DNA of 64,000 bases from Planctomycetota bacterium (GCA_016930595.1 JAFGGJ010000082.1:1-64000); one strand, 5' to 3'. Numbered from the stretch's first letter, positions 17,314 through 26,249 are shown. Notes: a model not told the origin generated them from the letters alone. Numbers and translations are program-made.

Positions 17314-19074
17314 TTACGGCCCGTCGCGCAGCACCCACTGCACATGCTTCATCGTCTTTCCCCAGGCGATTCCGGCCTTTTCCATCCCCGCCCCGGTCCA
17401 GTGTATTCCGTCGCCGGAAATGTAGTTTCTCCTGTCGCCTGCCGCCTGTATCTCCTGGAACACATAAGCCACCGGCACGCCGATGCTCTGTGCGCGCTCG
17501 GCCAGCGCTTCGTTGTACCGGGCCTCAGGCTTGGAATCCGGGTCCGTAAAGCCCTTTGGCGGCACCGTCCCGAACATCACCACGGTCCCGCGCTTCTGTC
17601 CGGCTTCCGCCACGGTCTGCATGTTGTCCAGCCACTGCTTGAGTTGCTCGTCACTCGGCATGCCTATGCGCAGGTCGTTCGTCCCGAAAATAACGCACAG
17701 GAACTCCGGGTTCTCCCTGTCCAGTATCTCCTCCACGTGGTCTTTCGCATAACTCGTCGTCTGGCCGGAAAACCCGTGCGCCGCCACCGTGAATATTCCC
17801 AGCGCCGCCTGCCCTGCCTGGGGGTAGCTAGTGGCGTGCGTCAGCGAATCGCCGTAGAAACACACGTGGCCCTTGCGCACCTTTCCTCTGCCGCGCTCAT
17901 GCACCTCTCGTACCTTCACCGCGTACACGGCCCTGTCCAGTTCCTCCCGCGTCCGCTCAGCCGGTTTCTGCACCGGTACGGCGAGAGCGGACGTCGCCTT
18001 GACGAAGAGTCGCGACGGCCCCAGGTTGTTCTCGAAATCGCACGCCCGCACCATGTAGGTGTACGTATTGCCCCTCCGAGCCGTCGTATCGATGAATCGC
18101 GTCCTGCACGTTGCCGCGTACTTTTTGCTGTCGTAGATTCCCGTCCCGAACGCCGAACCGTCCTCGCCTTCCCCCATCCGGTCGATTTCGTATTCCATCA
18201 CGCCCACGTTATCCCGTGCGGGGTCCCACGTGAGCTCTATCCCTTCGGCCGTCACCGTTGCTTTCAGCCCGGTCACGGCCGAAGGAGCGTCCGTGTCATC
18301 GCCCCGGTAGATGACGAAGTTATCCAGCGTCAATGTTGTCTCTCCCGTTGGGTCCGGCCCGAAGAATCTCACGCCGCTGTACGCCGTTTCCTCTGCCACG
18401 TAGCCCTCGTTCGACGAGTTGTAACGGAAGCGGTCGAGGTAGTAGACCACCGGCGTCCATTCGCCGTCCGGCAGCATGCGGGGGGCGTAACTCGTTGTGT
18501 TGTCTCCGGCACGCCGGTCGGACACGTTGAGAGACGCCCGTCCGAAGTTTTTCCCCTTCGCCAGGAACGCCATCTTCAGACCTTTGGACCCGGCGATATC
18601 GAAAGCCAGTGCCGGCCCCGCCCACTTGCCCTCGCAGACGCACAGCAGCGCCTTGCCGTTTGCGGCATCGTCCGTCAGCGACACCTTCGCCGCCCCCGAC
18701 GCCTCGAATCCTTCCATCCCTCCGTCGAAACTCATCCTGTGGTACACAGTCGGGCCACCGGGTTTCTGCGGCGCTTCCCCGGCCGGCTCCGGTTCAGTGG
18801 CTTCGGGGGCAGGCGTTTCCGCAGGTTCCTCCGCCTCGGGTTCCGGCGTTTCCGGTTGCGCCGTTTCCTCCGGCGCATCTTCGGCCGGGCCGGGTTCCAC
18901 GGTTTCCGCTGCGAGGGCGTCGGCCGGTTTCAGGACATCGGTTCCCGGCGTCTCCGGCGCGGTGGCTTCCCCGGCGGCCGTATCCGTTTCCCGGAGCCCG
19001 GGTTCGGGCTGCCGGCCGCTGCACGAACCGAGAATCGCTGCGATGGCGACTATTGTCGCGGCTTTCCTGAGCAT
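17314..19074 (-). CDS. Lipoprotein with FN3 domain and SGNH (GDSL) hydrolase domain
   Basis: A 586-residue predicted lipoprotein: signal MLRKAATIVAIAAILGSC with lipidated Cys18, then a long Pro/Glu/Ala-rich linker (about 20-115). A carbohydrate-binding-like beta domain containing MSFDGGMEGFEASGAAKVSL follows, then a fibronectin-type-III-like segment (VTGLKATVTAEGIELTWDPA). The C-terminal SGNH hydrolase carries Ser410 in YGDSLTHA, GTND in VIFGTNDLR and the catalytic His in DGIHW. It likely deacylates a polysaccharide at the cell surface, similar to carbohydrate esterases. The ATG at 19074 has a GGGAGG site; an ATG 13 codons upstream lacks one. It is divergent from the alpha/beta-hydrolase gene. 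Confidence 0.85.
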   Translation of the reverse strand: MLRKAATIVAIAAILGSCSGRQPEPGLRETDTAAGEATAPETPGTDVLKPADALAAETVEPGPAEDAPEETAQPETPEPEAEEPAETPAPEATEPEPAGEAPQKPGGPTVYHRMSFDGGMEGFEASGAAKVSLTDDAANGKALLCVCEGKWAGPALAFDIAGSKGLKMAFLAKGKNFGRASLNVSDRRAGDNTTSYAPRMLPDGEWTPVVYYLDRFRYNSSNEGYVAEETAYSGVRFFGPDPTGETTLTLDNFVIYRGDDTDAPSAVTGLKATVTAEGIELTWDPARDNVGVMEYEIDRMGEGEDGSAFGTGIYDSKKYAATCRTRFIDTTARRGNTYTYMVRACDFENNLGPSRLFVKATSALAVPVQKPAERTREELDRAVYAVKVREVHERGRGKVRKGHVCFYGDSLTHATSYPQAGQAALGIFTVAAHGFSGQTTSYAKDHVEEILDRENPEFLCVIFGTNDLRIGMPSDEQLKQWLDNMQTVAEAGQKRGTVVMFGTVPPKGFTDPDSKPEARYNEALAERAQSIGVPVAYVFQEIQAAGDRRNYISGDGIHWTGAGMEKAGIAWGKTMKHVQWVLRDGP

Positions 19075-19112
19075 GATTTTCCTCCCTGCCTGCGGAACGG
19101 TGCCATTATACA

Positions 19113-19141
19113 TTGCTTCCCGCGGCGCGCCGGGCTAGAAT
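19113..19141 (+). promoter_or_regulatory. Promoter of the alpha/beta hydrolase gene
   Basis: TTGCTT (19113-19118) and TAGAAT (19136-19141) are separated by 17 bases, 32 bp before the GTG start. On the opposite strand a perfect TATAAT occurs at 19110-19105 and probably serves the divergent SGNH lipoprotein gene, although its -35 is weak. Confidence 0.6.
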
Positions 19142-19173
19142 GGCCGCGCGCTTTCATTATAAGGAGGTTCCCC

Positions 19174-20079
19174 GTGAACGATAAGTTTCTCGAAGACTAC
19201 CGGCGCCTCCTGGGTCCCGTGGCCGAAAAATGCGACCTGAACCCGCGCGTCCTCGAAGTCACGCGGAAAGACGGCTACGTTCGGGAAAAGCTCCTCTTCA
19301 CTTCCGAGCCCGGAGTCGATATCCCCGCCTACATGCTCATCCCCGACGGCATTGAATTCCCCGCCCCCGCGGTCCTCTGCATCCACCAGCACGCGGGGCA
19401 GTTTGCCATAGGCAAATCCGAAGCCGCCGGGCGCATAGGTGCTCCCTACGCCCAATACGCGCTCAAGTACTGCCGCGCCGGGTTCATCACGTTCGCCGCC
19501 GATCAGCGGGCGTTTGAAGAGCGCCGCGGCATCAGGGACTGGACCGGCGACACCATGGCCATACACGAACTCATCCTCGCCGGGCGCACCATGGCCGGTC
19601 TCTTTGCCTACGAAGCCGGCAGGGCCATAGACTATCTTCAGACAAGGAGCGAAGTGGATTCAGGCCGCATCGGTGTCACGGGCCATTCGATGGGCGCCAT
19701 GGCGTCGCTCGTGACGCTGCCGGTCGAACGCCGCATCAGGGCCGCCGTCATTTCCTGCGGGATCAACACGTACAGGGGCCGCATCGAACGTGGCGAAACG
19801 ATGCCGGGGGCGTGGTTCATCCCGGGTATGATGCCCCGCTACGAACTCACCGACATCTACGCCGCGGCGGCTCCCACGCCGGTGCTGCTTTGCGCGGGCA
19901 CCGCCGACGGGACGTTCAAGTACGCCGATTTCCAGGAAACTCTGCCCGCCGTAAAAGCCGCTTATGAAAAAGCCGGCTGCCCGGAAAACCTCGCCGTCCA
20001 CGTCGAAGACACCCGCCACATGTATACCGACGCCATGTATGAAAAAGGCATCGCCTGGTTCCGCAAGTATCTCGCCTGA
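19174..20079 (+). CDS. Alpha/beta hydrolase, dienelactone-hydrolase/acetyl-esterase type
   Basis: A 301-residue alpha/beta hydrolase starting with GTG at 19174, positioned by AAGGAGG at 19161-19167. The catalytic triad is visible: nucleophile S172 in VTGHSMGAMAS, D245 in GTADGTF and H282 in DTRHMY. A conserved VLCIHQHAGQFAIGKSEAAG segment precedes the lid, as in the dienelactone-hydrolase/acetyl-xylan-esterase-like family. No signal peptide is present, so it is cytosolic. With the neighbouring SGNH lipoprotein and GH123-like protein it may process esterified sugars. The reading frame stays open far upstream, but that part is antisense to the SGNH gene. Confidence 0.87.
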   Translation: MNDKFLEDYRRLLGPVAEKCDLNPRVLEVTRKDGYVREKLLFTSEPGVDIPAYMLIPDGIEFPAPAVLCIHQHAGQFAIGKSEAAGRIGAPYAQYALKYCRAGFITFAADQRAFEERRGIRDWTGDTMAIHELILAGRTMAGLFAYEAGRAIDYLQTRSEVDSGRIGVTGHSMGAMASLVTLPVERRIRAAVISCGINTYRGRIERGETMPGAWFIPGMMPRYELTDIYAAAAPTPVLLCAGTADGTFKYADFQETLPAVKAAYEKAGCPENLAVHVEDTRHMYTDAMYEKGIAWFRKYLA

Positions 20080-20346
20080 CCCACACGCCCCGCTGCCTGC
20101 GCCCCCCTGCTTAACAGCAATTGAGCATAGTTGTCGGGCGGGACCGTATGCAAGGGAGCCTGCGCGGGAATCGCGCTCTCTCGCTGATAGGTGGGCAGGC
20201 CACAGGCAATGGTGAGTGGGCGCCGAATTGCGACTGTGCAGACGTTTTCAGGCCGTTTTCACGTGTGCGCCGTATACGTCCGTAGCGGATTGTGAGATCC
20301 GGCACGAAATTTGCGAATGCCGTGTTCCATGCGTTCGTCCGGGCGG

Positions 20347-23151
20347 CTATTTCGACATTTCGACTATCAGATCTGATATGCGCTTGCGGTAATCATCCTG
20401 GTCCAGCCAGCCGGGACATGAATTCTGGTGTACGGCAATGTCCTTCTCGATGCGGTCAAGAACCCGGCGGGCTTCGCCTGCCGCCGGGTGGTTGGGACGG
20501 CGCTTCAGCAGGTTGGAAAGAGTCTGGCAGTAGAGCATGTCTTCGACGCCTTCGCGGATACGGGCGAGGTTGACGGTGGGCAGAATGCCGAGCTTTGAAT
20601 GGTACGCGATGACACCGGTGTCGGGCTCGCGCCCGTCGAGGTCGAAGTACTGCCAGCCGTGCTGGACGAAGAGGTGCCACTGCATGCGGCCCTTGATACC
20701 CTTGGCGTATTCGGCCCACTGGTAAAAGCCGAACGAATACCGTGACTGGCCCTGGTTGTATATCCAGAGTTCGTTGCCGACTTCGTTGGCTTTCGCTACG
20801 ACGGCGGCGTCGTGGTTGTTCATGAAGTTCACCCTGAGCGTGACGAACATTTCCTGGAGAAGGCGTTCGAGTTCGCCGGGGTTGGGGTGGGAGAAGGAGA
20901 CGGAATAGGAGCCGCCGGTCTTGAGCCAAGGGGCGGCGCTGTTCAAGGCGCGCTGGAGGACGAGCTGTTCCCTGGCGACTTCCTTGACGCGGGTTTCATC
21001 CACGAGGCCGAGGATGAGGGGGAGGTAGTTGTTAGCTTCGGCATGTTTGCGGTATGCTTCGAAAGCGCGGCGGCAGACTTCTTCATAATCAAGGCCGGTG
21101 TCCTGCGCAAGTTTTTTGCCTTCGTCCCCGATGACGTAGCCGTGGCGGCTGTAAAGGCCGGAAATACCGCCTCCGCCATAGTTTACATAGGGCCTGTCGA
21201 AGCCGTTTTCGCGGGCCTGTTTCATGAAGGCGTCCATGGCGGAGAAGTCAATGTCGGGTTCGCCGTTCCTGAAGCCCCTCAGGACCATGTCGGGGCCGCC
21301 GGAGAAGGTGTTCATGCGGTAGGATCTGAGCGTGGAGAAGATCGCGTCCTGGAGGGTCGATTGCGTGGGGCCGTCGAGCAGGCCGGGGGGGGTGATGCCG
21401 TAGAAGCCCATGTTGAACGGGGTATCGTCGAGCCTGAAGGGGAGGATCGTGAGCGCGACCGGCACGGTTAAGGTGTTTTCCCTGTCGCCGGCGGTGTACT
21501 TGACAACGAGCGAGCCCGAATAGCGGTCGGGGAGGGTGTTTTCCGGCACGGCGATGTCAACCCAGACCTGCCTGGCGAGGCCCGCGGGTACGGAGAATCC
21601 CGAGGCGGGGCGCAGGGTGTGGGCAACGTAGTTGTAAGCGATGTTGTTGAAGCTCCTGCGGCCGAGGTACCAGGCGACCTGCGGCTTTATGGCGGATGCC
21701 GGGATGGGCGTAAGCCCTATGCTCTGGCGAGCGCCGGCGCGCGCGAATGAGAGTTCCACGGACACGTCACTCAGGGCGGTATTGGCGCGGATGCCGAAGA
21801 TGACGGGTTCGTTTTCGCCGCGTGCGGCGGAGAGATCGACGCTCTTGAGAATCCGGTCTGCGGCGGGAACGGTATTGGGAGAGACCGCTTCATCCTTGCC
21901 GACGGAGAAGAGGACGACAGGAGAGGATTTGAGGCCCGGGGGCATTTCCGGAGCGGCGGGGGTGGTATCAATTGCTTTGGCGAGGAAGGCGGAGCGCTGT
22001 GCGGCCCAGAGGCCGGAGATGAAGCGGTCACCTTCGGTCCGGTTTTCGGCGGGATAGATGATGAGAGCGGCGACTTTGCTGGACCAGTGGTTATCGGCCT
22101 TGAATTCGATATCGAGGACGCCGCCTGCGACCTGGACGTCGAATTCGACGGGGCGGAAGAGTTTCGTCATGTAGGTCTGCCAGAAATCGGTGCCGGGGAG
22201 GGCTTCGACGTCCTGGAAATCATAAAGGGAATGCGCCCAGCCGAGAGGGCGGGTTTCGGAATAGACGGTGGAGCCTTCGGCGACGACTTCGCGGCGGACG
22301 TGCCTGGCCTGTTCGCCGCCCCAGTAACCGCAGTCGTCGTAGACCATCCAGACGTGGTATGAACCGTCGGGGATAGAGACTTGGAAGGTGCATTCATTGG
22401 TTTCGACGAAGTCCTGGAGGAGCGGGGTGGGGAAGGTATCGTCGCGAGCGCGGTTTGCATGCCAGGGGCGGCGCCTGGGGTGGAAACCGAAAGGGGCGCC
22501 GGCGGAGGAGAGCGTGTCCCACGTGATGCAGGTGAAGCCGGGTTCGAGCGGCTGGCTGGCGGGGCCGAAGTCGAAGGCCTTGAGGAAAGCGGGGAGGGAG
22601 GCGGATTCTAGGCGGAGGTGGTCGATGTAGATGCTGCCGGGCTGTCCGGAGAAGCCGAGGTCGAGGCGGACGATGGAATCGACGTCGATATTGCGCTTGA
22701 TGTCGTTATTGCGGCTGCCGGCTTCGCCCCTGTAGAGGCCGCGTATGGGAATGGTTATAGTTCCGGCGCCCGGGAGAAGGATATCGCCGCCGTTATGTCG
22801 GTTCCAGTAGGTGCCGTTGTCCTTGTCGCGCCAGGCCTGGTCGCCTACGAGTATGTAGAGCTTGACGGGTGAGCGGGTATCGTTGTAGTAGTCGAAGCGG
22901 AGGACGTCGAAACCGGCCCATGAGCCGGTGACGGGAGGACGCCAGCTTACCATGTATTCGCCGTTCGTGATGCGCATGGAGTGTTCGCCATGGGTGGCGT
23001 GGTCGGGGACAATGGCGGAGGATTTCTGCTTGAAGTCGAAGAAGCGGAGTGTGTCATCGGATTCGAAATCGAGGAGCACCCTGGTTTCCGCCCGGGAAGA
23101 GGCTGCAGCGAACAGGACGGCGAAAGACAAGAGAACGAGGCGTCTCGACAT
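20347..23151 (-). CDS. Secreted GH123/DUF4091-like glycoside hydrolase-type protein
   Basis: A 934-residue protein with a cleavable signal peptide (MSRRLVLLSFAVLFAAASSRA) and a GGAGG site. An N-terminal beta-sandwich (about 22-175, beginning RVLLDFESDDTLRFFDF) resembles a carbohydrate-binding domain. A second beta domain (about 190-370) contains malectin-like features. From about 400 on comes an N-terminal GH123-like beta domain, then a TIM-barrel-like region with LGLVDETRVKEV and a C-terminal segment VNLARIREGVEDMLYCQ, as in DUF4091 proteins. The acidic pair DE in LGLVDETR is a candidate catalytic site. Probably an extracytoplasmic glycosidase for N-acetylhexosamine-like polymers, but the family match is by eye. 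Confidence 0.65.
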   Translation of the reverse strand: MSRRLVLLSFAVLFAAASSRAETRVLLDFESDDTLRFFDFKQKSSAIVPDHATHGEHSMRITNGEYMVSWRPPVTGSWAGFDVLRFDYYNDTRSPVKLYILVGDQAWRDKDNGTYWNRHNGGDILLPGAGTITIPIRGLYRGEAGSRNNDIKRNIDVDSIVRLDLGFSGQPGSIYIDHLRLESASLPAFLKAFDFGPASQPLEPGFTCITWDTLSSAGAPFGFHPRRRPWHANRARDDTFPTPLLQDFVETNECTFQVSIPDGSYHVWMVYDDCGYWGGEQARHVRREVVAEGSTVYSETRPLGWAHSLYDFQDVEALPGTDFWQTYMTKLFRPVEFDVQVAGGVLDIEFKADNHWSSKVAALIIYPAENRTEGDRFISGLWAAQRSAFLAKAIDTTPAAPEMPPGLKSSPVVLFSVGKDEAVSPNTVPAADRILKSVDLSAARGENEPVIFGIRANTALSDVSVELSFARAGARQSIGLTPIPASAIKPQVAWYLGRRSFNNIAYNYVAHTLRPASGFSVPAGLARQVWVDIAVPENTLPDRYSGSLVVKYTAGDRENTLTVPVALTILPFRLDDTPFNMGFYGITPPGLLDGPTQSTLQDAIFSTLRSYRMNTFSGGPDMVLRGFRNGEPDIDFSAMDAFMKQARENGFDRPYVNYGGGGISGLYSRHGYVIGDEGKKLAQDTGLDYEEVCRRAFEAYRKHAEANNYLPLILGLVDETRVKEVAREQLVLQRALNSAAPWLKTGGSYSVSFSHPNPGELERLLQEMFVTLRVNFMNNHDAAVVAKANEVGNELWIYNQGQSRYSFGFYQWAEYAKGIKGRMQWHLFVQHGWQYFDLDGREPDTGVIAYHSKLGILPTVNLARIREGVEDMLYCQTLSNLLKRRPNHPAAGEARRVLDRIEKDIAVHQNSCPGWLDQDDYRKRISDLIVEMSK

Positions 23152-23248
23152 GGGGCCCTCCTTCCAAGGACAATGATTTTAACCGGTGAGAGGTGAAAGA
23201 GCAACAGCCGTGCGGCGGCCGGGAGAGGAGGGGAAACGTTGAAGGGCG

Positions 23249-24046
23249 TCAGACCTGGATGCTCTGGAGAGCAGACGCCATTTGTCCCGGGATCTGGTAT
23301 CGCATCCTGGGGTCCTTGCGCATGGCGGTTTCGACGACAGCTGCGAGTTCGATGGGAGTATCCTGGGAAACTTCCTTAAGGGGCCTGGGGCTTTCATCGA
23401 CCTGCCTGGCGAGGACGCGCCTGGGATCGATGTCCTGGAAAGGGAGCCTGCCGGAAAGCGCCCTGTAGAGGATGGCGCCGAGGGAGTAGATGTCGCTGCG
23501 CTCGTCGAGCGTGCCGCCGGAGACTTTTTCGGGGGGCACGTACTGAGCGTCGCGTCCCATCTGGAGCCTGGAGCGCTTGCGGTCCATGCCGAATTCGGCA
23601 ACCTTGACGAACCCATCCTGCGTGATGAAGACGACCTGTGGGCGAAGGGCGCCGTGGATGACGCCTTCCTGGTCGAAGGCGTACTGGAGAGCGGTGAGGA
23701 CCTGGAGTGCGGTGCCGACGGCTTCGGGCGGAGAAAGCTTGCCTTTTTCGTTCATGAGGCGGTCGAGGGACATATCGCCGGGGTATTCCATGGAGCAGTA
23801 GATGGCGTCGGCTGTTTCGCCGACTTCCAGGATACGGACGACGTTGCTGTGGTTGAGGGCGCCGAGTCTGCGTGCAGCGCCGAGCAGGGCAGCCTTGTCG
23901 CGCGGGGTGGATCCCGGCGGAAGCTTGTCGACGCGCAGGAGAACGCTGCGTTCAAGCGAGGCCTGGTAGGCGCGGTAGAGTGCGCCGGAAGGCCATTCCT
24001 CCAGAAGTTTTTCAATCCTATAGCCGCCAGCAACTTCACCTGCCAC
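23249..24046 (-). CDS. Serine/threonine protein pseudokinase
   Basis: A 265-residue Hanks-type kinase fold lacking the catalytic residues. The glycine loop is EEWPSGALY, the ATP-anchoring lysine position is R38 (VLLRVDK), the HRD motif is H131-G-A (IHGALRPQ) and DFG is E151-F-G. Structural elements remain: PPE at 171-173 and SDIYSLGAILYRALSG with the conserved Asp at 185. It is thus probably a non-catalytic scaffold or nucleotide-binding regulator. The GTG at 24046 is preferred because GAGAGG lies just upstream, the kinase fold begins at once (GGYRIEKLL), and the promoter at 24084-24111 precludes the longer 310-residue form. Divergent from an ECF sigma gene. Confidence 0.82.
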   Translation of the reverse strand: MAGEVAGGYRIEKLLEEWPSGALYRAYQASLERSVLLRVDKLPPGSTPRDKAALLGAARRLGALNHSNVVRILEVGETADAIYCSMEYPGDMSLDRLMNEKGKLSPPEAVGTALQVLTALQYAFDQEGVIHGALRPQVVFITQDGFVKVAEFGMDRKRSRLQMGRDAQYVPPEKVSGGTLDERSDIYSLGAILYRALSGRLPFQDIDPRRVLARQVDESPRPLKEVSQDTPIELAAVVETAMRKDPRMRYQIPGQMASALQSIQV

Positions 24047-24083
24047 GGGCGTCCTCTCAACAGCTGCTATGTGAACGGAAGCA

Positions 24084-24111
24084 ATGATACCGCGAAGCGG
24101 AAGTTTATCAA
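24084..24111 (-). promoter_or_regulatory. Promoter of the pseudokinase gene
   Basis: On the minus strand, TTGATA (24111-24106) and TATCAT (24089-24084) are separated by 16 bases, about 38 bp upstream of the GTG start. On the plus strand a TATACT at 24165-24170 could be the -10 of the divergent sigma gene, with no clear -35. Confidence 0.55.
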
Positions 24112-24226
24112 CTCCAAGGACGGGCGCTGCATGCGGATTACGTGGCCGGAAACACCCTCGAGTGTATACTTGGTGAAGCACACGGGGGACGGCGTGCGGA
24201 ACATGGAGCGGCGTTCAGGAGATAGA

Positions 24227-24841
24227 ATGGACGGGAGCAGAAACAGCAACGGAATGGGCGGAGACGCCGCGCTTCCGCCGGACAAGCGCCGGGACTACAA
24301 GCTGCTGAAACGTTTCGCAGGGGGAGACGAAAAGGCGTTTGTGGAGATATACGAAAGGTATTCGGAACGTCTGCTGAAATACACGTACAGGTGCATGGGC
24401 GACTGGCAGGAAGCGGAAGACGTGGTCCAGGAGGTGTTCGTACAGGTGATGAAGGACGCCGCGGGGTTCGAGCCGAAGGCGAGCCTGTCTACGTGGATGT
24501 ACCGGATAGCGACGTTCATGTGCGCTAAACGCCATCGGGACAGGGGCGTAAGGAAACGGATAATTGAAAGAGAGCTTGCGGCGGGGACGTTCGACAGACC
24601 TGCGGCCGAAAACGAAGGAGAGAAAGCCGCCGAACTGGCCGAGCAGGCGGCGGCGGTGAAGGAGGCGGTGGCCGGGCTGCCGTACGAACAACGGACGGCG
24701 TTCGTGTTGAGGGAGTACGAGGACAGGAGTTACGGTGAGATAGCGGAGATAACGGGGGCGGAGACCGGGACGGTGAAAAGCCGGATATTCAGGGCGAGGC
24801 AGGCCGTACGGGATGAGATGAAAAAGAGGGAGCTGCTGTGA
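24227..24841 (+). CDS. ECF-family RNA polymerase sigma factor (second)
   Basis: A 204-residue ECF sigma factor. Region 2 includes FVEIYERYSERLLKYTYRCM, then GDWQEAEDVVQEVFVQVM and LSTWMYRIATFMCAKRHRD. Region 4 contains LPYEQRTAFVLREYEDRSYG and a recognition helix in GTVKSRIFRARQAVRDEM. The ATG at 24227 has AGGAG at 24217-24221; an in-frame ATG at 24203 is a weaker alternative. Its stop overlaps the GTG of a small cysteine-rich protein (GTGA), as expected for a sigma/anti-sigma pair. It is divergent from the pseudokinase, which may feed into the same pathway. Confidence 0.9.
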   Translation: MDGSRNSNGMGGDAALPPDKRRDYKLLKRFAGGDEKAFVEIYERYSERLLKYTYRCMGDWQEAEDVVQEVFVQVMKDAAGFEPKASLSTWMYRIATFMCAKRHRDRGVRKRIIERELAAGTFDRPAAENEGEKAAELAEQAAAVKEAVAGLPYEQRTAFVLREYEDRSYGEIAEITGAETGTVKSRIFRARQAVRDEMKKRELL

Positions 24842-25122
24842 AAAAACCGGGACCCGGGTGTGACGCGGTGAAGGAAAAAGTGTCGATGTTTCTGGACGGG
24901 GAACTGTGCCGGGAAGAGGCCGGGAAGCTGCTGGAGCGGATCCGGAACTGTGCCGAAGAGGGGTGCCGGGAATGTGTGGAGCTGATGGAGGATCTGAAGA
25001 AACTGCGGGAGGCCTGCCGGTGTCCCGAGGCCGGATGCTTCGTGCCGCCGGAAGTGCGGGAGAATCTCAAGGCGCGGCTGATGCGGATAATGAGCGGCGG
25101 GCACGGGGGGGCGGGCGCCTGA
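24838..25122 (+). CDS. Small soluble cysteine-rich putative anti-sigma factor
   Basis: A 94-residue protein starting GTG at 24838 inside the sigma stop (GTGA overlap). It has the ZAS-like opening VSMFLDGELCREEAGKLLERI, followed by C38-x4-C43-x2-C46, corresponding to the usual H-x3-C-x2-C zinc site but with the His replaced by an Asn/Cys arrangement. Eight cysteines are present (8, 24, 38, 43, 46, 60, 62, 67). There is no transmembrane helix, so it would be cytosolic, possibly redox- or zinc-sensing. The role is inferred from position and the DGEL motif. Confidence 0.65.
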   Translation: MKKPGPGCDAVKEKVSMFLDGELCREEAGKLLERIRNCAEEGCRECVELMEDLKKLREACRCPEAGCFVPPEVRENLKARLMRIMSGGHGGAGA

Positions 25123-25150
25123 AGGGGCCACGGGAAGGGCGCCCCGCGGC

Positions 25151-25178
25151 TTGATTTGCGGGAGCAAAGAACGATAAT
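25151..25178 (+). promoter_or_regulatory. Promoter of the PfkB kinase/rhamnose isomerase operon
   Basis: TTGATT (25151-25156) and GATAAT (25173-25178) are separated by 16 bases. The predicted start of transcription near 25185 falls on an in-frame ATG. This supports the downstream TTG at 25212, which has AGGAGGAGG at 25196-25204, as the true translation start. Confidence 0.5.
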
Positions 25179-25211
25179 GGTCCGATGGGCGTAACAGGAG
25201 GAGGAAACGCG

Positions 25212-26249
25212 TTGGCCGGGAAAGGTTTACTGTTCGGCGGCACGGTGCTGGTGGACATCGTGAAACGCATAAACACGTACCCCACGAAGGGCAAGCTGGG
25301 AGTAATAAGAGAAATGACGAGGGGCGTGGGGGGGCTGGCGTGCAACAACCCCATTAACATCAGGGTGCTGGATCCTTCGGTGGAAGTTGCGACGATGGGG
25401 AAGGTCGGTGAGGACGAACTCGGGACGTACGTGATAGAAAAGCTGTCGTCCTACGGGGTGGACGTGACGGCGGTGGCGAGAGCGCCGGGACTGCCGACGT
25501 CGTTCACGGACGTGATGTGCGACACGTCGGACGGGAGCCGGACGTTTTTCCATTCGTACGGGGCATGTGCGGAGTGGGGCCCGGGTGACATTCCGTGGGA
25601 AAAGGCGGCGGAAAAGTACGGCTACGTGCAGCTCGGGTATGCGTTGCTCCTGTCGGCAATGGACGCTCCGGACGAGAAAGACGGGACGGTTATGGCGGGC
25701 GCGTTGAGGAGGTTTTCGGAGCTGGGGCTGAGGACGTCCATGGACGTGGTGAGCGACGAGGGAGACCGGTTCAGGAGCGTGGTGGGGCCGAGCCTGCTGT
25801 ACGTGGACGACCTGATGGTGAACGAGGTTGAGGCGTCGGCCATAACCGGAGAGAAGGTGCGGGAGGACGACGGGAAGCTGGTTCCCAGCGGACTGGCGGC
25901 GGCGGCGCACGGCCTGATCAGGGCCGGGGTGCGGCGGAACGTGGTGATACATGCTCCGGAGGGAGCCGTGGGAGTGGACAGGGATGGAGAACTCTTCCTG
26001 CAGCCGAGCCACGAGATAGCGACGGGCGAGATAGCGGGATCGGTGGGGGCGGGAGACGCGTTCGCCAGCGGGGTAGTGTACGGGCTTAGCCGGGGCTGGG
26101 ACCTCGCCGACGCCCTGGAACTCGGGACCGGAATGGCCGGCCTGAACCTGTTCGATCCGACGACGACGGGCGGAGCGAAGCCGCTCATGAAAGTGAAGGA
26201 ATTCATGCGAAGCCGAGGATACCGAGAGGGGGTTTTCGATGGGGTCTGA
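25212..26249 (+). CDS. PfkB-family carbohydrate kinase
   Basis: A 345-residue ribokinase-fold sugar kinase. The C-terminal signature GSVGAGDAFASG carries catalytic base D282 and the anion hole, and the N-terminal sugar-binding region includes TRGVGGLACNNPINI. It starts with TTG at 25212, chosen because of the very strong AGGAGGAGG seven bases upstream; an ATG at 25185 has no ribosome site. It overlaps the L-rhamnose isomerase gene by 11 bases, so its substrate is probably the ketose product, L-rhamnulose or a related sugar. Classical rhamnulokinases are FGGY-family, so this would be a non-homologous substitute. Substrate assignment is inference. Confidence 0.83.
   Translation: MAGKGLLFGGTVLVDIVKRINTYPTKGKLGVIREMTRGVGGLACNNPINIRVLDPSVEVATMGKVGEDELGTYVIEKLSSYGVDVTAVARAPGLPTSFTDVMCDTSDGSRTFFHSYGACAEWGPGDIPWEKAAEKYGYVQLGYALLLSAMDAPDEKDGTVMAGALRRFSELGLRTSMDVVSDEGDRFRSVVGPSLLYVDDLMVNEVEASAITGEKVREDDGKLVPSGLAAAAHGLIRAGVRRNVVIHAPEGAVGVDRDGELFLQPSHEIATGEIAGSVGAGDAFASGVVYGLSRGWDLADALELGTGMAGLNLFDPTTTGGAKPLMKVKEFMRSRGYREGVFDGV

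Noticed and set aside
17344-19173. In-frame upstream extension of the alpha/beta hydrolase
   Set aside because: It is antisense to the SGNH lipoprotein and crosses its promoter; GTG at 19174 with AAGGAGG is the real start.
20080-20346. Possible RNA gene or regulatory element in a 267-bp gap
   Set aside because: No tRNA cloverleaf, riboswitch signature or strong terminator could be found by eye.
20365-20378. Perfect 14-bp palindrome TATCAGATCTGATA
   Set aside because: It is within the 3' coding end of the GH123-like gene, without a second site or regulatory context.
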